The notes under the pieces were generated by a model. That model worked only from the letters and a program-made list of their open reading frames with translations. It was not told the DNA's origin and searched no databases. Both the position numbers and the translations under genes were made by a program. Of a stretch of DNA of 64,000 nt, positions 46,192-55,518 are shown in pieces (positions within the stretch are counted from its first letter, which is position 1; the number at the start of each line of letters is the position of its first letter). The stretch lies in assembly GCF_900156415.1 (NCBI RefSeq), contig NZ_FTNM01000005.1:310001-374000 (forward strand). Direction: 5' to 3'. The stretch comes from Pontibacter lucknowensis. GTDB taxonomy: Bacteria > Bacteroidota > Bacteroidia > Cytophagales > Hymenobacteraceae.

Positions 46192-48432
46192 TTACTTCTT
46201 CGCGACCTGCTTCTGCTTGTTATAAGCCTCTACGCCTGCGTCGAGGAACTTCACGAAATTTTCTACGCTTCGGTCATAAGCCACTGGCTCTACCAGCATA
46301 TTCTCATTTTCGTCCATTAGCACATAGTAGGGCTGCGCGTTCACATTGAACTTCGTGATCTGGTAGTCGGCGTATTTCTTGCCAATGGTTTTCTTTTCTT
46401 TCCCATCGTGTTCGCTCACGTACCACTCACTTTCAGGCAATTCTGTTCTGTCATCCACATAAAGGGCCGCTATCACATAGTTTTCCTGCAGGCGCTTCAG
46501 CACCTCCGGATCCGACCACACGTTGGCTTCCATTTCGCGGCAGTTCACACAGCCATGGCCCGTGAAGTCAATGAAGATAGGTTTGCCCTGCTCGGCAGCA
46601 CAGCGTTTGGCCTGCTCCAGGTCAAAATAGCCTTGCAGGCCATGCGGCAGGTGCAGGAAATCACCGTATTTAGGCGTCTCACACAGTTGACTGCCAGCCA
46701 GTGTTGCTGTGGTTGTGCTACCTCCACCACTCTGGCGCGCAATGGCATTCAGGTCGAAGTCGTGAGTGGACTGCGGAGGCAGGTAACCTGACAGGGCCTT
46801 GAGCGGAGCGCCAAACAAACCAGGTATCAGGTATACCACAAAGCCGAACGTGGCGATTGCCAAAAACAGGCGCGGTACCCCAATATGCTTCAGGTCAGAG
46901 TCGTGTGAAAACTTCAGCTTGCCTAGCAGGTAGAAGCCCATTAGTGTGAAGATAACGATCCAGAGGGCCAGGTATACCTCGCGATCCAAAATGCCCCAGT
47001 GGTATACCTGGTCGGCGATGCTCAAAAACTTAAGCGCCAGCGCCAGTTCAATAAAGCCCAGCACCACCTTCACGGAGTTCAGCCAGCCACCGGATTTAGG
47101 CAGGCTGTTAAGCCATGAAGGGAAAACAGCGAAGAGCGTGAAAGGCAGCGCAAAAGCCAGCGAAAAGCCCAGCATACCCACTACCGGGCGCACCGTTTCG
47201 CCTCCGGCGGACGCCACGAGAATACTGCCCACAATGGGGCCTGTGCAAGAGAAAGACACCAGCACCAGCGTGAATGCCATGAAGAACACACCGATAATTC
47301 CCCCTTTGTCTGCCTGTGCGTCTACCTTTGTCAGGAAGGAACTAGGCAGTGTGATCTCGAACATGCCAAAGAAGGACATGGCGAAAATAATGAATACGGC
47401 AAAGAAAATCAGGTTGGGCAGCCAGTGTGTACTGATGAAGTTGGCACCATCGGCTCCAAACAACCTGGCTACGATCGTACCCACCAGGGTATAGATGGCA
47501 ATGATAGAGAAGCCATAGAGAAGCGCTTTGAAAATAGCCTGCCCGCGGTTGGCACTACCATTAGTGAAAAAGCTCACCGTCATCGGAATCATCGGGAATA
47601 CGCATGGAGTCAATAAGGCGCCAAGACCAAAGACAAAAGCAACCAGCATGAATTTCCATAGGCTTTCTGCATCCTCTGCCTCACCGGTTTCCCCGGTAAG
47701 AGCCGGTGTTACCACATCACCCGAACCGGTCGCAGCAGTGTCGCCAAATGCGGCTACTTCAAGAGACTCTGTTTCCATAAGCGCCGTATCCTCTCGCACC
47801 GTCTCCGGGAGAGAAGTATCGAGTCCATCGGGGGCTGTGGCTTGGGTGGTAGCTTCTTTCGGGGACTTCTCCAGCGCTGCAGCCGATGTCTCCACCGGCA
47901 CCGTAGCAGGCGTAGCGGCTCCAGTGGCTGCTGTTACTTTTATCTGGGCATTGGTAAAGGCAAAGTCATCATCGAACGGAATGCACTTGCCGTCAATATC
48001 AGTACATACCTGGTATTCGTAAGAGCCTTTGACTACCAGATCAGGCTGCAGCACCTTGATCTTCTGCCTGAACTGAGCTGTGCCCACAAAATAGGTATAC
48101 TCCCCTTCCCACAGCTCATCATATTTCTTCTTCGGATTGATGGGTTTGATCTTGCCCACCAACTGGTAAGAAGGGTGCTTGGCAAACCTAAACTCCGTCA
48201 CCATCGGGCCCAGGTCCGGGTCAAAGTCAGAAGAGTAGAGGTACCAATCCTTGTCTATTTTGACATTAAAAATGAGTTCGACTTCATCGCCTACTTTTAC
48301 TTCCTTTTTGGAAACATCGTAGCTCCAGGAAGCAGGCTTCAGCACCTGTGCCTGCACCATTTGTGCTGCAAAGGTCAACAGGACCACAAACAGCCAGTGA
48401 AGGCGAAGCGTCAGCCTCAAATTATTTCTCAT
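46192..48432 (-). CDS. dsbD: Thiol:disulfide interchange protein DsbD
   Basis: Passes reducing power from cytoplasmic thioredoxin across the membrane to periplasmic partners. 746 residues from the ATG at 48432, which gives a signal peptide ending near VQAQV; a longer frame to 48516 lacks one. Order: N-terminal immunoglobulin-like DsbD domain (about 25-160), a Thr/Ala/Glu-rich low-complexity linker (about 175-250), an eight-helix CcdA-like core with TPCVFPMIPM and SCTGPIVGS cysteines, and a C-terminal thioredoxin domain with GHGCVNCREME. The linker is unusually long. It is a single gene with a -7-like TACTTTTG (minus) at 48486-48493. Confidence 0.94.
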   Translation of the reverse strand: MRNNLRLTLRLHWLFVVLLTFAAQMVQAQVLKPASWSYDVSKKEVKVGDEVELIFNVKIDKDWYLYSSDFDPDLGPMVTEFRFAKHPSYQLVGKIKPINPKKKYDELWEGEYTYFVGTAQFRQKIKVLQPDLVVKGSYEYQVCTDIDGKCIPFDDDFAFTNAQIKVTAATGAATPATVPVETSAAALEKSPKEATTQATAPDGLDTSLPETVREDTALMETESLEVAAFGDTAATGSGDVVTPALTGETGEAEDAESLWKFMLVAFVFGLGALLTPCVFPMIPMTVSFFTNGSANRGQAIFKALLYGFSIIAIYTLVGTIVARLFGADGANFISTHWLPNLIFFAVFIIFAMSFFGMFEITLPSSFLTKVDAQADKGGIIGVFFMAFTLVLVSFSCTGPIVGSILVASAGGETVRPVVGMLGFSLAFALPFTLFAVFPSWLNSLPKSGGWLNSVKVVLGFIELALALKFLSIADQVYHWGILDREVYLALWIVIFTLMGFYLLGKLKFSHDSDLKHIGVPRLFLAIATFGFVVYLIPGLFGAPLKALSGYLPPQSTHDFDLNAIARQSGGGSTTTATLAGSQLCETPKYGDFLHLPHGLQGYFDLEQAKRCAAEQGKPIFIDFTGHGCVNCREMEANVWSDPEVLKRLQENYVIAALYVDDRTELPESEWYVSEHDGKEKKTIGKKYADYQITKFNVNAQPYYVLMDENENMLVEPVAYDRSVENFVKFLDAGVEAYNKQKQVAKK

Positions 48433-48728
48433 AAGGGTATATCTAGTTAATTTATTAAGATCAAGGAAGCCCGAAAGCCTCACTGCAAAAGTAGAGATTT
48501 TGATCGAAAGCCCCATCTGTCTGGCTGCATCGATCCAACCTAATAGACAGATGACAACCTATTGCCCTCAAATGCCGGTCCTGATGCTATAAATAACAGA
48601 AACTAACAGCAGGTAGTTTCTAAACAGACTCTCAGACTGTTAGTTCACTTATAAACCAACGTTCCATTATCGTATGCACGCATACTAAGCCTCTGGTAGC
48701 CAATACTCTGACTCTCACCCGCTATTCC

Positions 48729-48839
48729 ATGCCGTTCACGGATATAAAGAGCTTCTTTGGCCAGACAGGGAATTTTAAGAGCTACCAAAACGTATATTTT
48801 ATACTGGATTATTTACAAAACCTACATTCAAAACTATGA
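48729..48839 (+). CDS. Possible 36-residue leader peptide, ATGA-coupled to the next gene
   Basis: ATG at 48729 opens 36 codons (starting MPFTDIKSFFGQTGNFK) and stops with TGA at 48837, overlapping the ATG at 48836 as ATGA. Such overlaps usually mean translational coupling. It could equally be a chance frame in an A/T-rich leader; no family is recognised. The 48433-48728 part of the gap shows only small stem-loops (GAAACTA/TAGTTTC near 48600). Confidence 0.3.
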   Translation: MPFTDIKSFFGQTGNFKSYQNVYFILDYLQNLHSKL

Positions 48840-49147
48840 ATACAGACTTTCAGCCAAAGGAATTCACCACTATCAAAACTGTCTGCGGCAAAGAACTTGA
48901 TTTTACTTTCAAGGCGATCAAACTTGTGCGCGACGAGAAACACAATTTTCATATTGTATACCGTACTTTTTCAGACGAATTTATTTACTCCTTCTGCAAT
49001 CCCTTCCTCGATACTTCTTCAGAGCATGTTTATAGAATGATCTCCGAAGCAGAGGCTAAGGCTATCTTCATGCCCCTCCTTTCGCCGGAAAATGCCCGCG
49101 AGTTGTTCAGCACCGCCCAGGCACCCGTCATGCAGGTTCAATACTAA
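48836..49147 (+). CDS. Hypothetical protein
   Basis: Small soluble protein of 103 residues, no signal peptide or membrane span. Strand-rich start (FTTIKTVCGKELDFTFKAIKLV), then a helical C-terminal part (SEAEAKAIFMPLLSPENARELF). I do not recognise it. A strong terminator follows. Its start codon overlaps the stop of a 36-codon frame upstream. Confidence 0.65.
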   Translation: MNTDFQPKEFTTIKTVCGKELDFTFKAIKLVRDEKHNFHIVYRTFSDEFIYSFCNPFLDTSSEHVYRMISEAEAKAIFMPLLSPENARELFSTAQAPVMQVQY

Positions 49148-49164
49148 CCACCTGAAGATGTATC

Positions 49165-49204
49165 AACAAGAAAAGGTGCCCTGTGGCACCTTTTCTTGTT
49201 TTAA
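49165..49204 (+). terminator. Intrinsic terminator
   Basis: AACAAGAAAAGGTGCC, CTGT loop, GGCACCTTTTCTTGTTTT: perfect 16-bp stem. Confidence 0.93.
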
Positions 49205-49336
49205 GACAAGGCCCTGCAAGCCTGTGCCACGATGCCAGCTGCATGTATTCTTGCCAATAGCACATACATATATAGTAAAACCACGTATTTTAGCTTAATT
49301 TTACGCAGCCGGAAGCAAACCGCGCCGTAACACGCT

Positions 49337-50674
49337 ATGATTCTAAACATCCTACTCACTATATTTCTGGTATTGCTTAACGGCTTTTTTGTGGCGGCGG
49401 AGTTTGCGATCGTGAAGGTGCGTGCTTCACAAATCGAACTTCGGGCGCAGGCTGGCAGTTCTATGGCCAGGCTGGCCCAGCACATGCTCACCCACCTCGA
49501 TGCCTATCTGTCGGCTACACAGCTTGGCATTACCCTGGCATCGCTCGGGTTGGGTTGGATCGGCGAAAGCGTCGTTGCCCAGATCGTGATTAATGTGATG
49601 AATTTCTTTGGCTTCCAGGGCAGTGAGGCACTGGCCCACAAAATAGCCCTTCCGATCTCTTTCGCCATCATCACTGTCCTTCACATCGTATTCGGCGAGC
49701 TGGCGCCAAAGTCACTGGCTATTCAGCGCTCTGAAGCCACTACACTGGCCATTACGCTGCCACTCCGCTTTTTCTACTACCTGTTCAGGCCTTTTATCTG
49801 GTTACTCAACGGCTTTGCCAACCTGGTGCTGCGCTCTATGGGCATTCGTCCCGTGCATGGCTCCGAGGTACACTCCCCTGAAGAACTGCGCCTGCTTTTT
49901 GAACAAAGTGCAGAGGGCGGACTGCTTGTTGACTCCCAGCACGAGCTGCTCGAGAACGTGTTTGAGTTTAACGAGCGCATGGTGAAGCAGATCATGGTAC
50001 CCCGCACACGCATGGTGGCCATTGATGTGAACATCCCCGAGCCGGAACTGATGGAGCTGATTTTTGAGGAAGGCTACTCACGTTTACCAGTTTACGACGG
50101 TTCCATCGATAACATTGTGGGGGTGCTCTATGTCAAGGATATCCTGAGCCTGATGCGCCTGGGTGAGCCGATTATCATTGAAAAGCTGATGCGTCCGGCC
50201 TATTTCGTTCCGGAGACGAAGAAGATCCCACGCCTCCTGCAACAGTTCCAGCGTCGCCACATGCACATGGCCATCGTAACCGATGAGTTTGGCGGTGTGT
50301 CGGGCATCGTGACCATAGAAGACATCATCGAGGAGCTGGTAGGCGAAATTCAGGACGAATACGACGAGGAGGTGCCTATTGTGGAGCGCCTGAGCGACTT
50401 TGAATACCGTGTCAATGGCGCCGCCCCTGTGTCAGACGCGAACGACTACCTGCCCTTTGCGCTGCCTGAAGGCGAGGACTATGAAACGGTTGGCGGCTTT
50501 GTGACCATGATCTACGGCCACATACCAGAGGATGCAAACGAGGTGGCGGAGTTCAATGAGTATGCGATCCGGGTACTGGAAAAGTCTGACCGCCGTGTGG
50601 AATGGGTACTCTTCACTATTAGAGATGACTTCCGATCCCAAATAGAACCGCAAACAGAGGAGCCAACCTATTAA
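49337..50674 (+). CDS. Hemolysin family / CNNM-CorC-type transporter (DUF21-CBS-CorC)
   Basis: Membrane protein of 445 residues of the HlyC/CorC (UPF0053) type, linked to magnesium or cobalt efflux. Order: DUF21 domain with three or four helices (about 1-185; VAAEFAIVKVR, GELAPKSLAIQRSE), a CBS pair (about 205-330; MVPRTRMVAID, SRLPVYDGSIDNIVGVLYVKD, MAIVTDEFGGVSGIVTIEDIIEELVGEI), and a C-terminal CorC_HlyC domain (about 350-435; GDxDYETVGGFV-like). All parts are intact. Confidence 0.92.
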   Translation: MILNILLTIFLVLLNGFFVAAEFAIVKVRASQIELRAQAGSSMARLAQHMLTHLDAYLSATQLGITLASLGLGWIGESVVAQIVINVMNFFGFQGSEALAHKIALPISFAIITVLHIVFGELAPKSLAIQRSEATTLAITLPLRFFYYLFRPFIWLLNGFANLVLRSMGIRPVHGSEVHSPEELRLLFEQSAEGGLLVDSQHELLENVFEFNERMVKQIMVPRTRMVAIDVNIPEPELMELIFEEGYSRLPVYDGSIDNIVGVLYVKDILSLMRLGEPIIIEKLMRPAYFVPETKKIPRLLQQFQRRHMHMAIVTDEFGGVSGIVTIEDIIEELVGEIQDEYDEEVPIVERLSDFEYRVNGAAPVSDANDYLPFALPEGEDYETVGGFVTMIYGHIPEDANEVAEFNEYAIRVLEKSDRRVEWVLFTIRDDFRSQIEPQTEEPTY

Positions 50675-50713
50675 AAACAAAGGCCATACCTGTGCGGTAT
50701 GGCCTTTGTTTTT
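50673..50713. terminator. Bidirectional terminator
   Basis: AAAAACAAAGGCCATACC, TGTGC loop, GGTATGGCCTTTGTTTTT. Serves the converging transporter and carbonic anhydrase genes; the stem includes ATACC/GGTAT. Confidence 0.92.
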
Positions 50714-50722
50714 CTGCTACTA

Positions 50723-51241
50723 TCATTCCGGATTAGTAAACCAGCCGCTGTACATCACATAGTTATTGGCCACTTTATCCAGGCCATCGATCTGCTCCTG
50801 ACTCAGCTGTTTCACCTTTTTGGCAGGTATACCGGCGTAAATAAATCCCGACTCACACACGGTGTTCTCCAGCACAATGGCACCCGCCGCTACGATGCAG
50901 TTCTTCTGCACGAGCGCATTGTCCATCACAATAGCTCCCATCCCGATCAGAACGTTATCTTCCACGGTACAGCCATGCACAATAGCATTATGGCCAATCG
51001 ACACGTTGTTGCCGATGGTAATAGCGGCTTTCTGGTAAGTGCAGTGGATCACGGCACCATCCTGAATATTGGTTTTATCACCAATCCGGATCGCATTTAC
51101 ATCGCCCCGGATCACGGCATTAAACCATACGGAACACTCGCGGCCCATCACTACATCGCCCACGATCGTAGCATTCTCAGCCACAAAGCAATCTTCGCCC
51201 ATCTGTGGGCTTATACCTTTCACAGGAAGTATAACTGGCAT
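50723..51241 (-). CDS. Gamma carbonic anhydrase family protein
   Basis: Left-handed beta-helix protein of 172 residues built from hexapeptide repeats (for example ATIVGDVVMGRECSVW, NVSIGHNAIVHGC, NVLIGMGAIVMDN). Zinc-ligand histidines are present in DGAVIHC, SIGHNAIVHG. It belongs to the YrdA/PaaY group, of which some members are carbonic anhydrases and others are inactive or act as acyltransferase-like proteins. The C-terminal helix VANNYVMYSGWF is typical. Activity is not certain. Confidence 0.88.
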   Translation of the reverse strand: MPVILPVKGISPQMGEDCFVAENATIVGDVVMGRECSVWFNAVIRGDVNAIRIGDKTNIQDGAVIHCTYQKAAITIGNNVSIGHNAIVHGCTVEDNVLIGMGAIVMDNALVQKNCIVAAGAIVLENTVCESGFIYAGIPAKKVKQLSQEQIDGLDKVANNYVMYSGWFTNPE

Positions 51242-51243
51242 AT

Positions 51244-51285
51244 TTTAAGTTAGAAAGTTTAGAAGTTTGAGAGTTAAAGAGTTTT
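51244..51285. repeat. TTAGAAAGTT-type simple repeat, inverted partner at 52479
   Basis: GTTAGAAAGTTTAGAAGTTT and on through GAGAGTTAAAGAGTT: degenerate 8-10 bp units. A reverse-complement version (CTTTAACTTTCTAAACTC) lies at 52479-52518, beyond the radical SAM gene. Confidence 0.6.
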
Positions 51286-51303
51286 ATAAGTACACCCTCG
51301 CAG

Positions 51304-51359
51304 GGACAGGCCACGGCCTGTCCGAATCATGCACGGATCTTAATCCTGATTCAGACAAT
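51304..51359. repeat. REP-like hairpin plus GxxExxY-element end relic
   Basis: GGACAGGCC, AC loop, GGCCTGTCC is a perfect 9-bp stem at 51304-51323. At 51342-51359 the 18-mer AATCCTGATTCAGACAAT is identical to the outer end of the 55-bp repeat at 7730-7747. Confidence 0.75.
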
Positions 51360-51367
51360 AGAACAAT

Positions 51368-52351
51368 TCAACCATTCAAAAGCCGCTTCCAGGTCCCTTT
51401 GCTCAGGTTATATTTGAGTGTGCTGGGCAGGGCTTTCCAGAAGTACTTGTTTATTTCTACGGCAAAGCTGGGTTGCATGTAGCAGTTGATGGTGCAGCCC
51501 TCGCAAGCCGGTAACCGTCCCTCTAACTGCTTCAGTTCTTCCACCTCCTGGCTCAGGTATAGCTCAGCCAGTTTGCCTTGAATCGGGAAACTTTTGGTGC
51601 CCAGGTGGTAGCAAGGCAATACCAGCTCATTTTCCGGAGAGATGACCAGTGTGGTGCTGGCCGCTTTGCACACCGGGTCTGCTACCCTGTTTCCTCCGTC
51701 GCGACGCAGCTGTACGAAACCCTCGTTCAGGTATACGCCTTTACGCTTTCCGAAGGCCGTCAGGTAATCCAGTTCTTCTTCCGTTAGCTGCTCCCCCACG
51801 GCCACATCGTTGTACTCAAAGGCCGGGTTGATGATAAGCATGAGTTTGTTGGGCTGCGTAATGGTCCGGTATACCTCCTCCAGTTGGTCCAGATTGTGAC
51901 GAAACACTGTAAACAAAATATCCGGACGCTCACCTAGCCACTTCGCCACCTGTATCGATTCCATCACGAAATCATAGCAGGCCACACCACGGCCAGTGTC
52001 GTGCACTTCCTTGTGAGCCGAGTCCAGCGAAAAGTGCAGCATGTCTATCTTGCCTTTCAGCCGTTCTGCCAGTTTGGGATAGAGCATACCGTTGGTGGTG
52101 AGCGTGGTGATGAAACCCATGTCGTGTGCCATACCCAACATCTGATCGATCTGACGGTGCAGCAAGGGCTCGCCACCCGTGAAGTCAATCACCTGTACCC
52201 CAAGCCGCTTCAGGTCATGCAGGTTTTGTGCCACGTCCTCCAGCGTTATGTAAGGCGAAGGCTTCTCCCAGATGTCACAAAACGAGCACTTTGCGTTACA
52301 GCGGTACGTAACGTAATAGTTGCAAAGCACAGGTTTCGATCTCAGGCGCAT
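51368..52351 (-). CDS. Radical SAM protein with SPASM-like C-terminal cysteines
   Basis: Radical S-adenosylmethionine enzyme, 327 residues. The [4Fe-4S] motif is RCNAKCSFC with Cys18, Cys22 and Cys25; the SAM-binding FTGGEPLL follows near 58. The C-terminal third has further cysteines (VCKA, LPCYHLG, ACEGCTINCYM) arranged like a SPASM or half-SPASM auxiliary cluster site. No peptide precursor or obvious substrate gene is adjacent. The specific reaction is unknown. Confidence 0.87.
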   Translation of the reverse strand: MRLRSKPVLCNYYVTYRCNAKCSFCDIWEKPSPYITLEDVAQNLHDLKRLGVQVIDFTGGEPLLHRQIDQMLGMAHDMGFITTLTTNGMLYPKLAERLKGKIDMLHFSLDSAHKEVHDTGRGVACYDFVMESIQVAKWLGERPDILFTVFRHNLDQLEEVYRTITQPNKLMLIINPAFEYNDVAVGEQLTEEELDYLTAFGKRKGVYLNEGFVQLRRDGGNRVADPVCKAASTTLVISPENELVLPCYHLGTKSFPIQGKLAELYLSQEVEELKQLEGRLPACEGCTINCYMQPSFAVEINKYFWKALPSTLKYNLSKGTWKRLLNG

Positions 52352-52519
52352 CTGGTAGAGAGTTGTTCACTCAAAATTAAGGATTCTGCCGGAGTATCAG
52401 GTATAGAAGGAGGTTGGATGCTAAAATACCTGAGAATGGAAATGGTTACATGGCTAAATCGTGCACAGGTATGCCTTTCTAACTCCTAATTTCTTAAACT
52501 CTTTAACTTTCTAAACTCT

Positions 52520-52912
52520 ATGAAAAGACAAAACATTTCTTCTGGCGCTGTGTGGGAAGATATTATTGGGTATAGCCGTGCTGTGCGTGTCGGCAATATA
52601 GTGGAGGTGGCGGGCACTACGGCTACTGAGGGCGATCAGGTGATTGGTATAGGCGATGCTTACGAGCAGGCCCGGTACATTCTACAGAAGATAGAGAAGG
52701 CGCTGCAAGAAGTCGGCGCTACGATGAAGCAGGTGGTGCGTACCCGTATCTATGTGACTGACATCAGCCAATGGGAGGCTGTCGGTCGTGCTCACGGTGA
52801 GTTCTTCAGCAACATCAAGCCAACCTCAACCATGGTAGAAGTGCGGGCACTGATCAAGCCGGAGCAGCTCGTGGAAATTGAGGTCACAGCGATTCTGAGC
52901 TCAGAAGGTTAA
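52520..52912 (+). CDS. ridA: RidA family protein
   Basis: Trimeric YjgF/RidA-like protein, 130 residues, which in studied members hydrolyses reactive enamine/imine intermediates from amino-acid enzymes. Family signatures are VEVAGTTA near residue 29, the long helix ARYILQKIEKALQEVGATMKQVV, and the Arg-bearing TRIYVTDI. The usual Arg105-type residue is in MVEVRALIKPEQLVEIEVTA. Single gene, divergent from the radical SAM gene. Confidence 0.9.
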   Translation: MKRQNISSGAVWEDIIGYSRAVRVGNIVEVAGTTATEGDQVIGIGDAYEQARYILQKIEKALQEVGATMKQVVRTRIYVTDISQWEAVGRAHGEFFSNIKPTSTMVEVRALIKPEQLVEIEVTAILSSEG

Positions 52913-53121
52913 CCCAATTAACCGAAGTGCTATACCTGGTGTAGTGACTGGACCACAGGATGGCAGCCCACATTAACAGCCAGCAAAACAAAGGAATAGT
53001 ACCATAATTCAATACTGAATACCCTATATTCACACGGTTACGTACTAAAAGGCTATTGATCATTCGTTATACCTGTGCCGATTTGGCTTCGGTATAAAAT
53101 CTTGAAACTAATCTTATAGCT

Positions 53122-53724
53122 ATGAAAAATTTAGTGCTAACTATATTTGCGCTGGTCGCCCTGAGTACGGCGGCACAGGCACAGTTTTTAACCGGTGGTC
53201 TGAAGGCTGGCGTGGGCTCCTCGAGTGTAAGTGTACACGATGTCACCAGTAACCCCGCTGAGTACGCCAACAAGGAATCTGTAACCAGTTACCATGCCGG
53301 TGCTTTTGCCCGCGTTAATATCCTGGGCTTTTTTATTCAGCCTGAAGCTATTTTCACGCAAACCGGCGGACGACTGGAATCTAATCCCAATACCTCCATT
53401 ACAAACCGTGTATCCGACATCAAATTTAACCGGCTCGATGTGCCCATTATGGCAGGTATAAGCATTGCCAACCTGGTTCGTATACAGGCAGGTCCGGTTG
53501 CCTCCAATCTATTGAGCGCGCGCCAGGAGGGACAGAGTATTAAGAGTTTTATGTCAGGCTCTGACTGGGGATATCAGGCAGGTATAGGCCTCGACATACA
53601 GCGCCTGACCGTAGATGTGCGTTACGAGCGCATCAACCGCAATTACTCAGATCCGTCTTTACAGAGTAACTATGACCTGGCTAATGAACAGATCTTGCTG
53701 AGTTTGGGACTGAAGCTGTTTTAA
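53122..53724 (+). CDS. Outer-membrane beta-barrel (porin family) protein
   Basis: Outer-membrane barrel of 200 residues with a signal peptide ending at AQAQ (residue 21). The body alternates short amphipathic strands (FLTGGLKAGVGSSS, YHAGAFARVNILGFFIQPEAIFTQ, RLDVPIMAGISI, GIGLDIQRLTVDVRYER), and the C-terminus ends in a hydrophobic residue run LLSLGLKLF, the barrel-assembly signal. It resembles the eight-stranded PorT/OmpW-like porin family. Ligand unknown. Confidence 0.85.
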   Translation: MKNLVLTIFALVALSTAAQAQFLTGGLKAGVGSSSVSVHDVTSNPAEYANKESVTSYHAGAFARVNILGFFIQPEAIFTQTGGRLESNPNTSITNRVSDIKFNRLDVPIMAGISIANLVRIQAGPVASNLLSARQEGQSIKSFMSGSDWGYQAGIGLDIQRLTVDVRYERINRNYSDPSLQSNYDLANEQILLSLGLKLF

Positions 53725-53761
53725 GGCATAGCCTTTATGCAGCAACCAAGCTACTTTAAAA

Positions 53762-53802
53762 CAGAACAGCCGGTGCAGGTATATCCTGCACCGGCTGTTC
53801 TG
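53762..53802. terminator. Bidirectional terminator
   Basis: CAGAACAGCCGGTGCAGG, TATAT loop, CCTGCACCGGCTGTTCTG: perfect 18-bp stem between converging genes; T-runs are poor, so termination strength is inferred from the stem. The loop side reads CAGGTATA. Confidence 0.85.
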
Positions 53803-53818
53803 CTTAGCAGCATACCTG

Positions 53819-55351
53819 TTAAGGCTGCGTTATGTACATCTCGGCACCCGGACCAATTGGCAGACCAATTATAATCCAGACAATCAGCAGCACTACCCAG
53901 CCGATAAAGAACACGATCGAGTAAGGAAGCATCGTCGAGATCACGGTGCCTATACCTGCGTTCTTGTCATAGCGCTGTATGAAGGCCACGATCAGAGCGA
54001 AGTACGACATCATTGGCGAGATAATGTTGGTTACGCTATCGCCGATGCGGTAGGCTACCTGCGTGAACTCCGGCGAATAACCCAGCAGCATAAACATCGG
54101 GATGAACACCGGTGCCATGATCGCCCACTTAGCTGAGGCCGAACCCATTACGAGGTTGATCACAGCGGCCACCAGAATGAACATGATCATCAGCGGAATC
54201 TCGCTCAGGCCCATGGTCTGCAGCACATCGGCTCCGTTAATGGCCAGAATCAGGCCCAGGTTAGTCCAGTTGAAGTAGGCCACGAACTGTGCCGCGAAGA
54301 ACACGAGTACGATATAAGAGCCCAGTGTCTCCATTGACTTAGACATGCCACGCATCACATCGCTGTCGTTTTTGATGGTCTTGGCGCCTATACCATAAGC
54401 GATACCGCCAATGGCAGAAAGCAGGAAAATGAAGGCCACTATACCTGACATGAATGGCGAATTAAGTATCTCCCCCGTCTCCGGGTTGCGTAGATAACCA
54501 TCCTCCGGCAGCAAACCGCCCAATACAAAGGCAATCGAAGCCAGGATAGCCAGGGAGGCGTAAAGAAGACCACGCTTCTCCTGACTGTTCAGGCGGTCGA
54601 TGCTCTGGGGCTTTTCGTCGCCATTGTACTCGCCCAGCCTCGGAATTACAATTTTTTCAGTCACCCAGGTACCCAAACCAGCTACCAGGAAGGTAGAAAC
54701 AAACATGAAGTAATAGTTGGCCGCCGGATTCACGGTATAATCGGCATCAATGATACGTGCCGCCTCCGTAGACAGACCAGCCAACAGCGGGTCGATGGTA
54801 CCCAGCAACAGGTTGGCACTGTAGCCACCCGACACACCCGCAAAAGCAGCCGCCAGACCAGCCAGCGGATTACGGCCGGCCGCCAGGAAGATCACCGCCG
54901 CCAGTGGCACCAGCAGCACGTAACCCACTTCAGAAGCCGTATTGGAGATAACACCCGCAAACACGATCACGAAGGTGAGCAGACGCTTGGGTGATGAAAG
55001 CACTACCAGACGCAGCACCGCACCGATCAGACCCGTGCCCTCGGCTATACCTATACCCAGCAAGGAAACAAGCACCGTACCCAGCGGAGCGAAGTCGGTG
55101 AAGTTGGTCACCATGCGGGTCAGGATCATGTGCAGGCCTTCAGTAGAGAGCAGGTTAACCGGTGTTATGATCTTGCCTGTGCCCGGGTGCGTTACCGCCA
55201 GGTCAAACAAACTGGCTACCCATGACAGGATGATCACGAGCAGCGCAAAGCCTGCAAAGAGCGTGGCCGGGTGTGGCAGGGCGTTGCCGATGCGCTCCAC
55301 TATGGATAGGAACTTGTCAATCCCTGACTTTTTTTTCTTGATTTGCGTCAT
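53819..55351 (-). CDS. AbgT family transporter
   Basis: Inner-membrane transporter of 510 residues with about eleven helices, related to AbgT (p-aminobenzoyl-glutamate uptake) and MtrF (antimetabolite efflux). The ATG at 55351 ([10 protein letters not shown]) gives the basic cytoplasmic start; the frame reaches 55381. Signatures are [35 protein letters not shown] and the re-entrant [18 protein letters not shown] segment. Direction and substrate are not fixed by sequence. Confidence 0.9.
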   Translation of the reverse strand: MTQIKKKKSGIDKFLSIVERIGNALPHPATLFAGFALLVIILSWVASLFDLAVTHPGTGKIITPVNLLSTEGLHMILTRMVTNFTDFAPLGTVLVSLLGIGIAEGTGLIGAVLRLVVLSSPKRLLTFVIVFAGVISNTASEVGYVLLVPLAAVIFLAAGRNPLAGLAAAFAGVSGGYSANLLLGTIDPLLAGLSTEAARIIDADYTVNPAANYYFMFVSTFLVAGLGTWVTEKIVIPRLGEYNGDEKPQSIDRLNSQEKRGLLYASLAILASIAFVLGGLLPEDGYLRNPETGEILNSPFMSGIVAFIFLLSAIGGIAYGIGAKTIKNDSDVMRGMSKSMETLGSYIVLVFFAAQFVAYFNWTNLGLILAINGADVLQTMGLSEIPLMIMFILVAAVINLVMGSASAKWAIMAPVFIPMFMLLGYSPEFTQVAYRIGDSVTNIISPMMSYFALIVAFIQRYDKNAGIGTVISTMLPYSIVFFIGWVVLLIVWIIIGLPIGPGAEMYITQP

Positions 55352-55518
55352 AAAAAAGGTTGGTTTAAGGTTCCCGCCCACTCAGCGCCTGTTCAGGTAC
55401 AGGTGCCGGGCAGTCAAGGCCATAGCAAACGGGGTTCCGAAATTGCCCAAAATTTTGCAGCCTCGCAAATTTTAACAAAAAGCCATACCTTCGTTTATCA
55501 TCAAAAATTGCTTTACCT

